NCBI GenBank assembly: GCA_001983455.1
Contig: LJDB01000044.1
Span: 21,424-56,343, forward strand
Length of the DNA stretch: 34,920 nt
DNA from: Candidatus Epulonipiscium fishelsonii
GTDB lineage: Bacteria > Bacillota > Clostridia > Lachnospirales > Cellulosilyticaceae
Reading direction: 5' to 3'
Of the stretch, positions 16,361 through 24,471 are shown piece by piece (the stretch's first letter is position 1; the number at the start of each line of letters is the position of its first letter). Below the pieces are notes generated by a model. That model ran no database searches. It saw only the letters and a list, made by a program, of their open reading frames with translations, and had not been told where the DNA came from. Position numbers and translations under genes: made by a program.

Positions 16361-17887
16361 ATGAAAAAATCGTTTTTAATTACTTTATTATTACTATCTT
16401 TAACAGGGTGTACTGATAATACAACATCCATTGCAGTAGCAGAAGAAACATTAACACCTATAAATAATGAGGAGATAGTTGCTGATAAAAACCATGAACA
16501 AATTCCTGCACCTATAAATAGTGAAGGAGCTCCACCTGCTGGAGAACATAGTCAAATGTCTATTGGTGAAGGAGTTCCACCTGCTAGAGAACATAGTCAA
16601 ATGCCTATTAGTGAAGGAGTTCCACCTGCTGGAGAACATGGACAAATCCCTCCACCAATGAAAAGCTCACTTACTGTTCAAGAGGCTAATGCTATTGAAC
16701 AACAACTTTTAAACGAAGTTACATATATTGCTAAACCAGATGGATATCCTGTTGTTGATACTAATCAAACAATATTCTACTCAAATAATGCTATAATTGA
16801 AGCACCACAAAAAGGTGATCCATTTTATGGTCAAGATGCTACATATATTATAAATTCACCAAGTTATACAAATAACGAAGATGGCACTATAGCTGATAAT
16901 GTAACTGGGCTTATGTGGCAACAAGACCCAGGTGAAAAGATGACTTGGCCTGAAGCAGTAGAAAATCTTAAGAAAATAAACAAAGAAGGTTTTCTTGGAT
17001 ATTATGATTGGAGAATTCCAAGTATGAAAGAATTATATTCTTTAGTAGATTTTTCAGGGCTTACACGAAGGAGTTCAAGTACGTCTATTCCTTATATTGA
17101 CACTGATTATTTTGTATTTGCTTATGGAGACCAAGCGGGTGAGCCACGTTTTATTGACTCCCAAATATTAAGCTCTACAATCTATGACGCAACGACAATG
17201 GCAGATAACACAACAGTATTTGGTGTTAATTTTGCTGACGGAAGAATTAAAGGATATGGAATTGATAAAAATTTCTATTGTTACTATGTTAGAGGAAACA
17301 CTGCCTATGGACAAAATTTATTTACAGACAATGGTGATGAAACTATAACTGATGAGGCGACAAATTTGATGTGGAGTAAAAATGACTCTGGATTTTACAA
17401 AGCAGGAACTTTAGAAGATGGTACATTAGATTGGGAAGAAGCACTTGATTGGGTTCAAGAAATGAATTCTCAAAACTTCTTGGGATATTCCGATTGGAGA
17501 TTGCCAAATATTAAAGAGCTACACAGCATAGTGGATTATACAAAATCACCTAAAACAACAAACAGTCCTGCTATTAATGAACTTTTTACATGTACACCAA
17601 CGATAAACGCATTTAATCAAGATGACTTTGGGTATTATTGGTCAAGCACAACTCATGATGACACCGCAGCAAGCCCCACAGAATATAATGCAGCAAGTTA
17701 TATGGTATTTGGAAATGCAATGGGAGTGATGGGTAATGAGACAGTGGACGCTCATGGTGCAGGTTCACAAAAAAGTGACCCAAAAGTAGGAAATCGTGAA
17801 AATTATCCAGCACCAGATATAATGGCACCACAAGGTGATGAACAACGTGTTTATAATATAGTGAGGCTGGTAAGAAGCACTTCTTAA
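16361..17887 (+). CDS. lipoprotein with two Lcl/DUF1566 domains
   Basis: A 508-residue surface lipoprotein. Residues 1-17 are a lipoprotein signal peptide ending in the lipobox LTGC, with C17 as the lipid anchor. Residues 56-100 contain three 15-residue repeats of the type G(A/V)PPAxEHxQ. Two DUF1566/Lcl domains follow. The first, near 185-310, has TGLMWQ, LGYYDWRIPSMKELYSLVD. The second, near 325-508, has TNLMWS, LGYSDWRLPNIKELHSIVD and the closing VRLVRS. The domain occurs in adhesins such as Legionella Lcl, so binding to a surface polymer is plausible but unproven. AGGGGGAATAAA precedes the ATG. Confidence 0.88.
   Translation: MKKSFLITLLLLSLTGCTDNTTSIAVAEETLTPINNEEIVADKNHEQIPAPINSEGAPPAGEHSQMSIGEGVPPAREHSQMPISEGVPPAGEHGQIPPPMKSSLTVQEANAIEQQLLNEVTYIAKPDGYPVVDTNQTIFYSNNAIIEAPQKGDPFYGQDATYIINSPSYTNNEDGTIADNVTGLMWQQDPGEKMTWPEAVENLKKINKEGFLGYYDWRIPSMKELYSLVDFSGLTRRSSSTSIPYIDTDYFVFAYGDQAGEPRFIDSQILSSTIYDATTMADNTTVFGVNFADGRIKGYGIDKNFYCYYVRGNTAYGQNLFTDNGDETITDEATNLMWSKNDSGFYKAGTLEDGTLDWEEALDWVQEMNSQNFLGYSDWRLPNIKELHSIVDYTKSPKTTNSPAINELFTCTPTINAFNQDDFGYYWSSTTHDDTAASPTEYNAASYMVFGNAMGVMGNETVDAHGAGSQKSDPKVGNRENYPAPDIMAPQGDEQRVYNIVRLVRSTS
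16526..16655 (+). repeat. three 45-base tandem repeats in the lipoprotein gene
   Basis: Units begin at 16526, 16571 and 16616, each opening GGAG(C/T)TCCACCTGCT and continuing GAGAACAT. The third unit is partial and diverges at its end. Nucleotide identity is high enough to suggest recent expansion by slippage. The protein result is a Pro-rich linker between lipid anchor and domains. Confidence 0.85.
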
Positions 17888-17989
17888 GTTCTTGTCATAA
17901 TAAATTAACTTTTGATAACATAAATGAGTCAAATAATGTCGAATTAGCATAATATAACATGGTATTATAAATATGAAAGGGAGGATATT

Positions 17990-18703
17990 ATGTTAATTGT
18001 AATTGATGCTGGACATGGTGGAAAAGACCCAGGTGCAATTGGGGTAACAGGACTATACGAAAAAACAGTTAATTTAGACATTGCACTAAAGTTAGCAAAA
18101 AAACTTGAGAGTGTAGGGGTAAATACTTTGCTTACAAGAAAAACTAATGTTTATCTTACGTTGGGTGATAGAGCAAGGCTTGCGAACGATAATCATGCAA
18201 ATTACTTTATAAGTATTCATGCAAACAGTTCAAATACGAAAACAGCAAATGGAGTTGAAACATTAATTTATAAACCAAATGGAATATCAGAGGAATTTGC
18301 TCAATCAGTACAGTTGAACTTAGTGGAAGCGACTGGTTTAGTGGACAGAGGGATAAAGCTGGCAGATTTAAGTGTGTTGCGTAACACTGTTATGCCAGCA
18401 ATATTAGTAGAAGTAGGATTTTTAAGTAATGAAAAAGAAGAAGCATTATTACGACAAGATAGCTTTTTAGAAATAATTGCACAAGGATTATTTAATGGTA
18501 TAATTAATTTCTTGGAAATGGAAACTACTCGTAAGCCGGAAGTTAAACCAACAATTAGTGTAGTAGAAAATCAACATTGGGGGCAAGTTGCTATCGATAA
18601 TTTAATAAACTTGGGGCTACTTGCTTCAAATAAAGACCCAGATGCTTATGTCACTTGGGCTGAATTTGCAACGGTAATATCACGTCTAGTAGAAAATAAA
18701 TAA
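17990..18703 (+). CDS. N-acetylmuramoyl-L-alanine amidase (Amidase_3) with SLH-like C-terminus
   Basis: A 237-residue zinc amidase that would cleave the bond between MurNAc and L-alanine in peptidoglycan. The Amidase_3 fold has metal ligands H9 (DAGHGGKDPGA), E24 and H77 (SIHANS), and the catalytic glutamate E141 (LVEVGFLSN). Residues 190-237 (ENQHWGQVAIDNLINLGLL...) resemble the SLH-like tail of phage and bacteriocin-type lysins. There is no signal peptide or membrane anchor, so the protein either stays inside until lysis, as in mother-cell or prophage lysins, or leaves by another route. No phage genes surround it. GGGAGG lies five bases before the ATG. It has its own terminator. Confidence 0.92.
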   Translation: MLIVIDAGHGGKDPGAIGVTGLYEKTVNLDIALKLAKKLESVGVNTLLTRKTNVYLTLGDRARLANDNHANYFISIHANSSNTKTANGVETLIYKPNGISEEFAQSVQLNLVEATGLVDRGIKLADLSVLRNTVMPAILVEVGFLSNEKEEALLRQDSFLEIIAQGLFNGIINFLEMETTRKPEVKPTISVVENQHWGQVAIDNLINLGLLASNKDPDAYVTWAEFATVISRLVENK

Positions 18704-18721
18704 ATTTTATAAAAATGGCAA

Positions 18722-18758
18722 AAAAAGTTATAGGAATAAAATATCCTATAGCTTTTTT
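18722..18758 (+). terminator. terminator of the amidase gene
   Basis: AAAAAGTTATAGGA pairs with TCCTATAGCTTTTT through one G-U pair, with A- and T-rich ends. The rest of 18704-18959 has only the next promoter. Confidence 0.85.
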
Positions 18759-18898
18759 GTTGTTTTATTTTTTGAGTTACATAGTTAAATTTTGATGTTC
18801 ATACAAAAATATATAATATTATTTATAATAAAATAAAAAAAAAGGTTAAATTGCTATTAAATCTAAGTTGCATTTACCTTAATTTTATGACACTAAAC

Positions 18899-18926
18899 TT
18901 GATTTATAAGAAATATAGACTATAAT
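18899..18926 (+). promoter_or_regulatory. predicted sigma-A promoter of the RmlD-like and symporter genes
   Basis: TTGATT (18899-18904) and TATAAT (18921-18926) with a 16-base spacer lie about 33 bases before the first start. Confidence 0.55.
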
Positions 18927-18959
18927 ATATAATATAATAAAAAAAGAGGAGATGATTTA

Positions 18960-19805
18960 ATGAAAGGTGTACAAAAAGTCTGGATTGTAGGAGCTACTGG
19001 AAAAGTTGGAAAAGAAATTCAAAAATTACTAGATGTAAGAGAAGTAGAATTATTGGAAACAGATACTGAGGAAATTGATATAACAGAAATATCTGATGTT
19101 TTAAGATATGTTCATTTAAATCGACCAAATGTTATCATTAATTGTGCTGATGAAAAAGATGAAACAGATGTTGAAAATCTTTATAAAGTTAATGCAATGG
19201 CTGCCAAAAACATTAGTATAGCTGCAAGAAATATTGAAGCACGTTTAATTCATATATCAAGCTGTGAGGTTTTTGGTAGAGACCAAGTTTCAAGTTTAGA
19301 TAATTTTGGCACCACAGAAGAAAATTCATACAACGAATTTGATGTTCCTAGACCATCAACATTATATGGAAAAACAAAGCTTATAGGAGAAGAGAGAGTA
19401 AAAGAATTTAACTATAAATATATTATTATAAGAAGTGGCTGGGTTTATGGTGGAAAAAATAATTTTGTGCAACAGATTATTAATGATTGCAAAGCAAACA
19501 AACCTATAGAAGTATTTGGTAATCATTATGGTTCACCAACAAGTCCTCAAGCCTTAGCAAAATTAATAGTGTATTTAATAACATCTCAAGACTATGGCAC
19601 TTATCATGCAGCTTGTGAAGGCAGTTGTAGCAAATATGAAATGGCTTTAGAAATTGCAAAGCTGTTAAATTCTAAATCAAAAATAACTATGAAGCAAGAT
19701 AACGTTGACGATTATAAAATTTTAAATAACTTTATTTTAAATCTATCTAAATATTATGAAATGCCAAGTTGGCAGAAGGCACTAAAAGAATATATAAAAA
19801 ATTAG
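18960..19805 (+). CDS. RmlD-like dTDP-4-dehydrorhamnose reductase family protein
   Basis: A 281-residue NAD(P)-dependent sugar-nucleotide reductase/SDR. The Rossmann motif GATGKVGKEI is at 11-20, the catalytic pair is Y136-x3-K140 in STLYGKTKLIGE, and the serine block is HISSCEVFG at 98-106. IIRSGWVYGG and the FGNHYGSPTS segment agree with RmlD. In dTDP-rhamnose synthesis RmlD makes the last reduction, but rmlA, rmlB and rmlC are not here, so the true substrate is uncertain. GAGGAG precedes the ATG. The stop is 20 bases before the symporter start, so the two genes probably form an operon without an obvious metabolic link. Confidence 0.85.
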   Translation: MKGVQKVWIVGATGKVGKEIQKLLDVREVELLETDTEEIDITEISDVLRYVHLNRPNVIINCADEKDETDVENLYKVNAMAAKNISIAARNIEARLIHISSCEVFGRDQVSSLDNFGTTEENSYNEFDVPRPSTLYGKTKLIGEERVKEFNYKYIIIRSGWVYGGKNNFVQQIINDCKANKPIEVFGNHYGSPTSPQALAKLIVYLITSQDYGTYHAACEGSCSKYEMALEIAKLLNSKSKITMKQDNVDDYKILNNFILNLSKYYEMPSWQKALKEYIKN

Positions 19806-19825
19806 AGATTTAAGGGGGGATTTAC

Positions 19826-21079
19826 ATGAAGAAATATAGTTTATCAACACAAATTTTTATAAGTTTAATTAGTGGGATGCTTTTAGGTTTATTATGTCAT
19901 TACTTTGTGCCTGCAGGATATTTCAAGGAAGAAGTTTTAGCTGGAGGAGTTTTTTACTTAGTTGGAAATGTATTTATGAGAGGTATGCAAATGCTTGTTG
20001 TGCCTTTAGTATTTTGCTCACTTGTATGTGGGACTATGTCTATTGGAGATACGGCTACGCTAGGCAAAGTAGGAATAAAAACACTAGGTTTTTATTTAGT
20101 AACAACTGCTGTTGCAATTGCAATTGCACTAGGATTGGCAAGTGTAGTCAATCCAGGAATTGGACTTGACATGAGTACAGTAAAAATTGCTGAAACAACA
20201 ATCGCTGAAAACAAAGGTGTAGTAGAAACTTTATTAGATATAGTACCTAAAAATCCTGTTCAATCACTAGCAGAAGGAAGTATGCTACAAATTATATTCT
20301 TTGCTGTTCTTCTAGGTTTCATATTAGCTTCTCAAGGTGACGAAGTTAGACATATCGCAAACAATTTCAATCAATGGAATACTATAATGATGAGCATGAC
20401 AATGGTAGTTATGAAAGTAGCACCAATAGGAGTATTTTGCCTTGTAGCCAAAACTTTTACCGAAATTGGACTTGGTGGATTTTTACCTATGATAAAATAT
20501 ATGCTTTGTGTCTTTGGTGCTTTAGCTATTCATGGTCTTATTATTTATATGCTTATGCTAAAAGTATTTACTGGAAGAAGTCCCTCTATATTTTTAAAGA
20601 AAATGGTTCCCGTAATGGCATTTGCGTTTTCGACTGCTTCTTCAAATGCAACTTTGCCACTAACTATTGAAACTTTAAATAAAAAAATGGGTGTATCTAA
20701 AAAAATTGCATCATTTACACTTCCTCTTGGAGCAACAATAAATATGGACGGAACCGCAATTATGCAAGGGGTAGCTGTTGTTTTTGCAGCTCAAGCATTT
20801 AACATTTCTTTAACTCCAATGGACTACATAACTGTTATCTTTACTGCTACAATGGCTTCAATCGGCACAGCGGCTGTTCCTGGTGTAGGACTTATCACTC
20901 TTTCAATGGTATTTGCATCTGTTGGATTACCAATTGAAGCAATCGGTATAATTATGGGCATTGACCGTATACTTGATATGACTCGTACAGCTGTAAATGT
21001 TACTGGAGACGCTGTTTGTACTGTTATTATTGCACATAAAGATAATTCTATTAAGGATGAAGTTTTTAATGCAGAATAA
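19826..21079 (+). CDS. dicarboxylate/amino acid:cation symporter (DAACS family)
   Basis: A 417-residue membrane symporter of the glutamate/aspartate/C4-dicarboxylate type. All signature blocks are present: the SSNATLPLT serine-rich re-entrant loop, [20 protein letters not shown] and the substrate-binding DRILDMTRTAVNVTGD. There are eight helices by hydropathy. The R in DMTRTAVNVTGD is the residue that favours acidic amino acids in GltPh-type carriers, so glutamate or aspartate are likely substrates; this is inference from the family. AAGGGGGG precedes the start. A long hairpin follows the stop. Confidence 0.92.
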   Translation: MKKYSLSTQIFISLISGMLLGLLCHYFVPAGYFKEEVLAGGVFYLVGNVFMRGMQMLVVPLVFCSLVCGTMSIGDTATLGKVGIKTLGFYLVTTAVAIAIALGLASVVNPGIGLDMSTVKIAETTIAENKGVVETLLDIVPKNPVQSLAEGSMLQIIFFAVLLGFILASQGDEVRHIANNFNQWNTIMMSMTMVVMKVAPIGVFCLVAKTFTEIGLGGFLPMIKYMLCVFGALAIHGLIIYMLMLKVFTGRSPSIFLKKMVPVMAFAFSTASSNATLPLTIETLNKKMGVSKKIASFTLPLGATINMDGTAIMQGVAVVFAAQAFNISLTPMDYITVIFTATMASIGTAAVPGVGLITLSMVFASVGLPIEAIGIIMGIDRILDMTRTAVNVTGDAVCTVIIAHKDNSIKDEVFNAE

Positions 21080-21129
21080 ATTTTTTACAACTAAATATGA
21101 TTTGCTTAATAAAATATATTGACATAAAG

Positions 21130-21162
21130 AGTGCTTGACAGCTTTTAAGCTATCAAGCACTT
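21130..21162 (+). terminator. hairpin/terminator after the symporter gene
   Basis: AGTGCTTGA and TCAAGCACT form the outer stem, and AGCTTTTAAGCT the inner one, separated by a single C/A mismatch. The T-run is short and interrupted, but a stretch of eight T lies about 17 bases further on. Confidence 0.65.
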
Positions 21163-21268
21163 AATATTACCTCTATCTTTTTTTTGTAAATAATAGTACA
21201 ATATTATTAAATAATTTTATATACACCATTTTCAAATTAAAACTGATTTAATGCAAAAGGAGAAATTT

Positions 21269-22825
21269 ATGAAAAAATTAGTATTTGCTATAACCATATT
21301 ATTAGGCACACCTGTTTTTGCAACGGAAAATATTATTCCTATGCAAAAACCTCTTGAAATTCAAAACCAAAATATTTCTTTACAAGATATAGTCATTCCT
21401 GAAGAAAAAATGGCTGAAATTCAAAATCAAGATATTTCTTTAAAAGGAACCTTAATAAAAAGTGATAAAACTTTATTAACAGACTTAGGAACATTTGATT
21501 TGTATAAATATGATGATATTGAATTTTTATATTTATCAAATGAAATTCGAAGTTTTGATCCAAAATCATGGTTTTTTCAGAAGTCTCAACTTGCAGATGT
21601 TCCTTCTAGTTTAGACTTTGAAATGTCTTCAGAACCAATAGAAATAAAGGCATTTAAAAGTCTTGTGTTAACCGAGCAAAATGGTATTTTCATACCTATA
21701 AATTCTTTAACTGGATTTTTAGACATTACTTTAGATTCAGATACACAATACAAAGCTACTTTTAAATCAAATACTGTTGATGATTTAATAACCATAATAG
21801 ATAATATGGCTATATTAAATAAAACGGAATTACCTCTTCAAATGGACTATATAAATCTTACGCTAAAAGATAATAAACTGGATGAAACTTATTGGCAAAC
21901 TTCTTCAATTTATCCCAAAAAAAGTTATTTTTTATTGCCTACACCTAAAGATTATTGGGGAACATCTGTTATAAGTATTTCACAAGATGAAAATATACTA
22001 TTTGAAAACAATGAAGATTACATAAATACACAAAAAAGATTACTAGAATTAAAAGAACAGCATGAAGAACAAGTTAAAGCTGAAGAAATTAAAGCAACAC
22101 AAGAACAAATTATGCAAGAACAAATTAAAGCTGAACAAGCAAGAATAGCAGAGCAAGAGCGTATCATAGCTGAAATGTTTTCAACAGAACCTGAAATTCT
22201 TAAAAAGTTATTTCCACCTTCTATTGTTACAGGAACAATGAGATATGATTACGGAGGTTTTAAAGCTGGACAACAAGTGGAAGTTAAGATGGCGGAAAAA
22301 GAAAAAGCGTATTATGTTGGTCCAAATACCACTTGGATTCCATGGGACAGTATTTCTATCCCGCTAAATACTCTTACTCAATATAGTCAAGCAACTACAG
22401 AACAAATTGAAGCTTTCATTAACTCACAAGGTTTAAGAAGTAATACTTCAAACTTAGTTTGGATAGATTTATATAGGCAAAGAACCTATGTATTTAAAAG
22501 AGTAAACGGACAATGGAAGTTGTCTAGAAATATGTTATGTTCTTCAGGAAAAAATATTACCCCTACCGTTAGAGGAACATTTAAAGTTACTTCTTATGTA
22601 GATTCTTTTGGCTGGGGAAAAGGTTATGTTTGCTATGATGCAATACAATTTTGGGGAGAATATTTAATTCATTCTATTCTGTATGATCCAACTGGAACAT
22701 ATTTATTAGAAGATAGAGGAATCTTGGGACAAAGAGCATCTGATGGATGTGTTCGACTTTCACCTGAAGATGCGAACTGGTTTTTTAGTAATATGAGAAT
22801 AGGCACCACTATATGGATTAATTAA
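21269..22825 (+). CDS. secreted L,D-transpeptidase (YkuD domain)
   Basis: A 518-residue exported cell-wall enzyme that makes 3-3 crosslinks or attaches proteins to peptidoglycan. Residues 1-19 are a signal peptide (MKKLVFAITILLGTPVFA, cut before TE). A repeat of (L/A)EIQNQ(N/D)ISL follows at about 28-56. A Gln/Glu-rich coiled coil lies near 250-300. The YkuD catalytic domain occupies about 395-518, with H468 in YLIHS and the nucleophile C494 in SDGCVRL. The start is the ATG six bases after AAAGGAG; the in-frame ATG at 21251 would put a charged hexapeptide before the signal. Such enzymes are frequent in Clostridia, where 3-3 crosslinks dominate. The middle region has no family I recognise. Confidence 0.93.
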   Translation: MKKLVFAITILLGTPVFATENIIPMQKPLEIQNQNISLQDIVIPEEKMAEIQNQDISLKGTLIKSDKTLLTDLGTFDLYKYDDIEFLYLSNEIRSFDPKSWFFQKSQLADVPSSLDFEMSSEPIEIKAFKSLVLTEQNGIFIPINSLTGFLDITLDSDTQYKATFKSNTVDDLITIIDNMAILNKTELPLQMDYINLTLKDNKLDETYWQTSSIYPKKSYFLLPTPKDYWGTSVISISQDENILFENNEDYINTQKRLLELKEQHEEQVKAEEIKATQEQIMQEQIKAEQARIAEQERIIAEMFSTEPEILKKLFPPSIVTGTMRYDYGGFKAGQQVEVKMAEKEKAYYVGPNTTWIPWDSISIPLNTLTQYSQATTEQIEAFINSQGLRSNTSNLVWIDLYRQRTYVFKRVNGQWKLSRNMLCSSGKNITPTVRGTFKVTSYVDSFGWGKGYVCYDAIQFWGEYLIHSILYDPTGTYLLEDRGILGQRASDGCVRLSPEDANWFFSNMRIGTTIWIN

Positions 22826-22849
22826 TTGATAAAATTATATAGAATTCAA

Positions 22850-22884
22850 AAAAGCTCTTATTCGTAATAACGGATAAGAGCTTT
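22850..22884. terminator. bidirectional terminator between the L,D-transpeptidase gene and the tRNA cluster
   Basis: AAAGCTCTTATTCGT pairs with ACGGATAAGAGCTTT around an AATA loop, giving 15 pairs with one G-U. It is symmetric and lies between convergent transcription units. An 18-base internal part recurs at 5305-5322 with one change. Confidence 0.8.
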
Positions 22885-22897
22885 CCTAATAAAACAC

Positions 22898-22970
<73 letters not shown>

Positions 22971-23040
22971 AAATCATTTCCTCCTTATATACACAACAAA
23001 GACAAAGGAGTAACACATAAACTGAATATATAAGGAGTCA

Positions 23041-23112
23041 AGCGTGAAACGGGAGTCGAACCCGCGACCCTCTCCTTGGCAAGGAGATGCTCTACCACTG
23101 AGCCATTCACGC
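23041..23112 (-). tRNA. tRNA-Gly (GCC)
   Basis: The acceptor is GCGTGAA/TTCACGC with discriminator T, the anticodon stem-loop is TCTCCTTGCCAAGGAGA with GCC, and the T-loop is TTCGACT. CCA is not encoded. Confidence 0.95.
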
Positions 23113-23168
23113 ATCAACTAAATTTTAATACATATTCACCTTAATAATATAAGGAAAATATGTACCGC

Positions 23169-23241
23169 TGAGCCACCCGGGATTCGAACCCGGGACCACT
23201 TAATTAAAAGTCAAGTGCTCTACCGACTGAGCTAGTGACCC
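23169..23241 (-). tRNA. tRNA-Lys (TTT)
   Basis: The anticodon loop CTTTTAA holds TTT and the T-arm CCGGG/CCCGG is perfect. The acceptor GGGTCAC/GTGGCTC contains two G-U wobble pairs (positions 2-71 and 4-69), and the anticodon stem has another, so the fold is somewhat weaker than in its neighbours. Discriminator A; CCA is not encoded. It still looks functional. Confidence 0.92.
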
Positions 23242-23248
23242 ATATAAA

Positions 23249-23323
23249 TCGGGGTGACAGGACTCGAACCTGCGGCCTCCTGAACCCAAATCAGGCACTC
23301 TAGCCAAACTGAGCCACACCCCG
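23249..23323 (-). tRNA. tRNA-Pro (TGG)
   Basis: The acceptor is CGGGGTG/CACCCCG with discriminator A, the D-arm is longer (AGTTTGGCTA), the anticodon loop TTTGGGT contains TGG, and the T-loop is TTCGAGT. It lies only seven bases from tRNA-Lys. CCA is not encoded. Confidence 0.95.
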
Positions 23324-23350
23324 TTAATATACTTAACATAGTTAAATATA

Positions 23351-23422
23351 TGACCCATAGGGGAATCGAACCCCTGATACCGCCGTGAAAGGGCGATGTC
23401 TTAACCGCTTGACCAATGGGCC
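23351..23422 (-). tRNA. tRNA-Glu (TTC)
   Basis: The acceptor is GGCCCAT/ATGGGTC with discriminator A, the anticodon loop CTTTCAC contains TTC, and the T-arm AGGGG/CCCCT is perfect. CCA is not encoded. First gene of the tRNA transcription unit, about 22 bases after the promoter -10 box. Confidence 0.95.
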
Positions 23423-23443
23423 GTGTTTCTTAAGCACTATGTG

Positions 23444-23472
23444 AGTATATCACACAAGTTGTCCATTGTAAA
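23444..23472 (-). promoter_or_regulatory. predicted promoter of the tRNA cluster
   Basis: Reverse-strand TTTACA (23472-23467) and TATACT (23449-23444) with a 17-base spacer lie immediately before tRNA-Glu. Confidence 0.65.
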
Positions 23473-23545
23473 TAGTTTTTTTTAAATTTTTTAGTTAAAT
23501 TTCTTTTTAGCTTTAAATGTGCCTAATATTGCAAGTTATTTTTTC

Positions 23546-23587
23546 AAAAGTTATAGTTAAATCGATGTTAGTTTAACTATAACTTTT
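23546..23587. terminator. long perfect hairpin between dapB and the tRNA cluster
   Basis: AAAAGTTATAGTTAAA (23546-23561) and TTTAACTATAACTTTT (23572-23587) form a 16-pair stem with a ten-base loop. Being A-rich on the left and T-rich on the right, it works in both directions. It probably backs up the terminator beside dapB. Confidence 0.7.
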
Positions 23588-23589
23588 TA

Positions 23590-23622
23590 TAAAAAAACAG
23601 TTGCACTAGTATAAGTACAACT
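23590..23622 (-). terminator. terminator of asd-dapB
   Basis: On the reverse strand AGTTGTAC and GTGCAACT pair with one G-U, followed by G and seven T, directly after the dapB stop. Confidence 0.8.
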
Positions 23623-23624
23623 TT

Positions 23625-24395
23625 TTATAAACTAGCTGGAAATTCTAACAAATCATTCATATCATATAGACCTGCTGGTTTATCTACTAAAAATTTACTA
23701 GCTTTAAGTGCGCCAACTCCAAAGACTTCTCTAGAAGTAGCACTATGAGATATAGTTATAATTTCATCCATTCCAGCAAAAATAATTTCATGTTCACCAA
23801 CAATTGTGCCCCCTCGAACTGCGTGTATACCTATCTCGTTTTTAGGGCGTGGATTATTTTCTTTAGAGCGATCATAAGTTAAGCTATATTTTTCTTCTAA
23901 GGATGATTGGATACCTTCTGCAATTGCCAAAGCTGTACCACTTGGTGCATCAATTTTCTTATTATGATGTTTTTCAATAATTTCTATATCAAACCCACTA
24001 TCACTTAAAACCTCTGTTGCACGCTTAGCAAGACTGATAATAAGATTAACACCTATTGACATATTAGCAGAGTAAAATATAGGTATTGATTTACTTGCAT
24101 TATGAATTAACTCAATATATTCTTGAGATAATCCCGTTGTGCATAAGACTAGAGGAGTATGTCTTTGTGTACTATATTGAATTAAATTTGGAATAGCTTT
24201 GGCAGTAGAAAAATCTATTATAACATCCGCAAATATATGACAATGATATATATTTGTAAAAATAGGAAAATTATATGAAATCGATGTATTTGTATCTATT
24301 CCCGCAATTATTTCAAAATCCTCATGTTGTCTAACCAGATTTACAATTACTTGGCCAAGTTTTCCATTACAACCATGTAATAATATTTTTATCAT
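23625..24395 (-). CDS. dapB: 4-hydroxy-tetrahydrodipicolinate reductase
   Basis: A 256-residue NAD(P)H-dependent enzyme, the second step of the diaminopimelate branch. The nucleotide-binding GCNGKLG is at 8-14, TTGLS at 86-90, and the catalytic EKHHNKKIDAPSGTA at 141-155 with H143, H144 and K147. The start is the ATG at 24395 after AAAGGAAG; a longer in-frame reading to 24545 would run into the 3' end of asd and has no family support before MIKILLHG. It lies 76 bases downstream of asd with a hairpin between. Confidence 0.96.
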   Translation of the reverse strand: MIKILLHGCNGKLGQVIVNLVRQHEDFEIIAGIDTNTSISYNFPIFTNIYHCHIFADVIIDFSTAKAIPNLIQYSTQRHTPLVLCTTGLSQEYIELIHNASKSIPIFYSANMSIGVNLIISLAKRATEVLSDSGFDIEIIEKHHNKKIDAPSGTALAIAEGIQSSLEEKYSLTYDRSKENNPRPKNEIGIHAVRGGTIVGEHEIIFAGMDEIITISHSATSREVFGVGALKASKFLVDKPAGLYDMNDLLEFPASL

Positions 24396-24425
24396 GAGAT
24401 ACTTCCTTTCTTGAGTATTAACAAT

Positions 24426-24457
24426 AAATAAGGGACATGATAACATATCCCTTATTT
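24426..24457. terminator. intergenic hairpin between asd and dapB
   Basis: AAATAAGGGA and TCCCTTATTT form ten perfect pairs with a twelve-base loop. On the asd-dapB strand it is preceded by A and followed by TATTG, so the T-run is weak. It may attenuate dapB or stabilise the asd transcript. Confidence 0.5.
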
Positions 24458-24471
24458 TTTGAATAGGTATT

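Noticed and set aside
16451..16645. An open reverse-strand frame with a repeated SSRWNSFTNRHL pattern
   Set aside because: It is the antisense of the 45-base repeats in the lipoprotein gene, without a ribosome site.
17990..18703. A prophage around the lysin-like amidase
   Set aside because: No integrase, capsid, tail, holin or terminase genes are present on either side.
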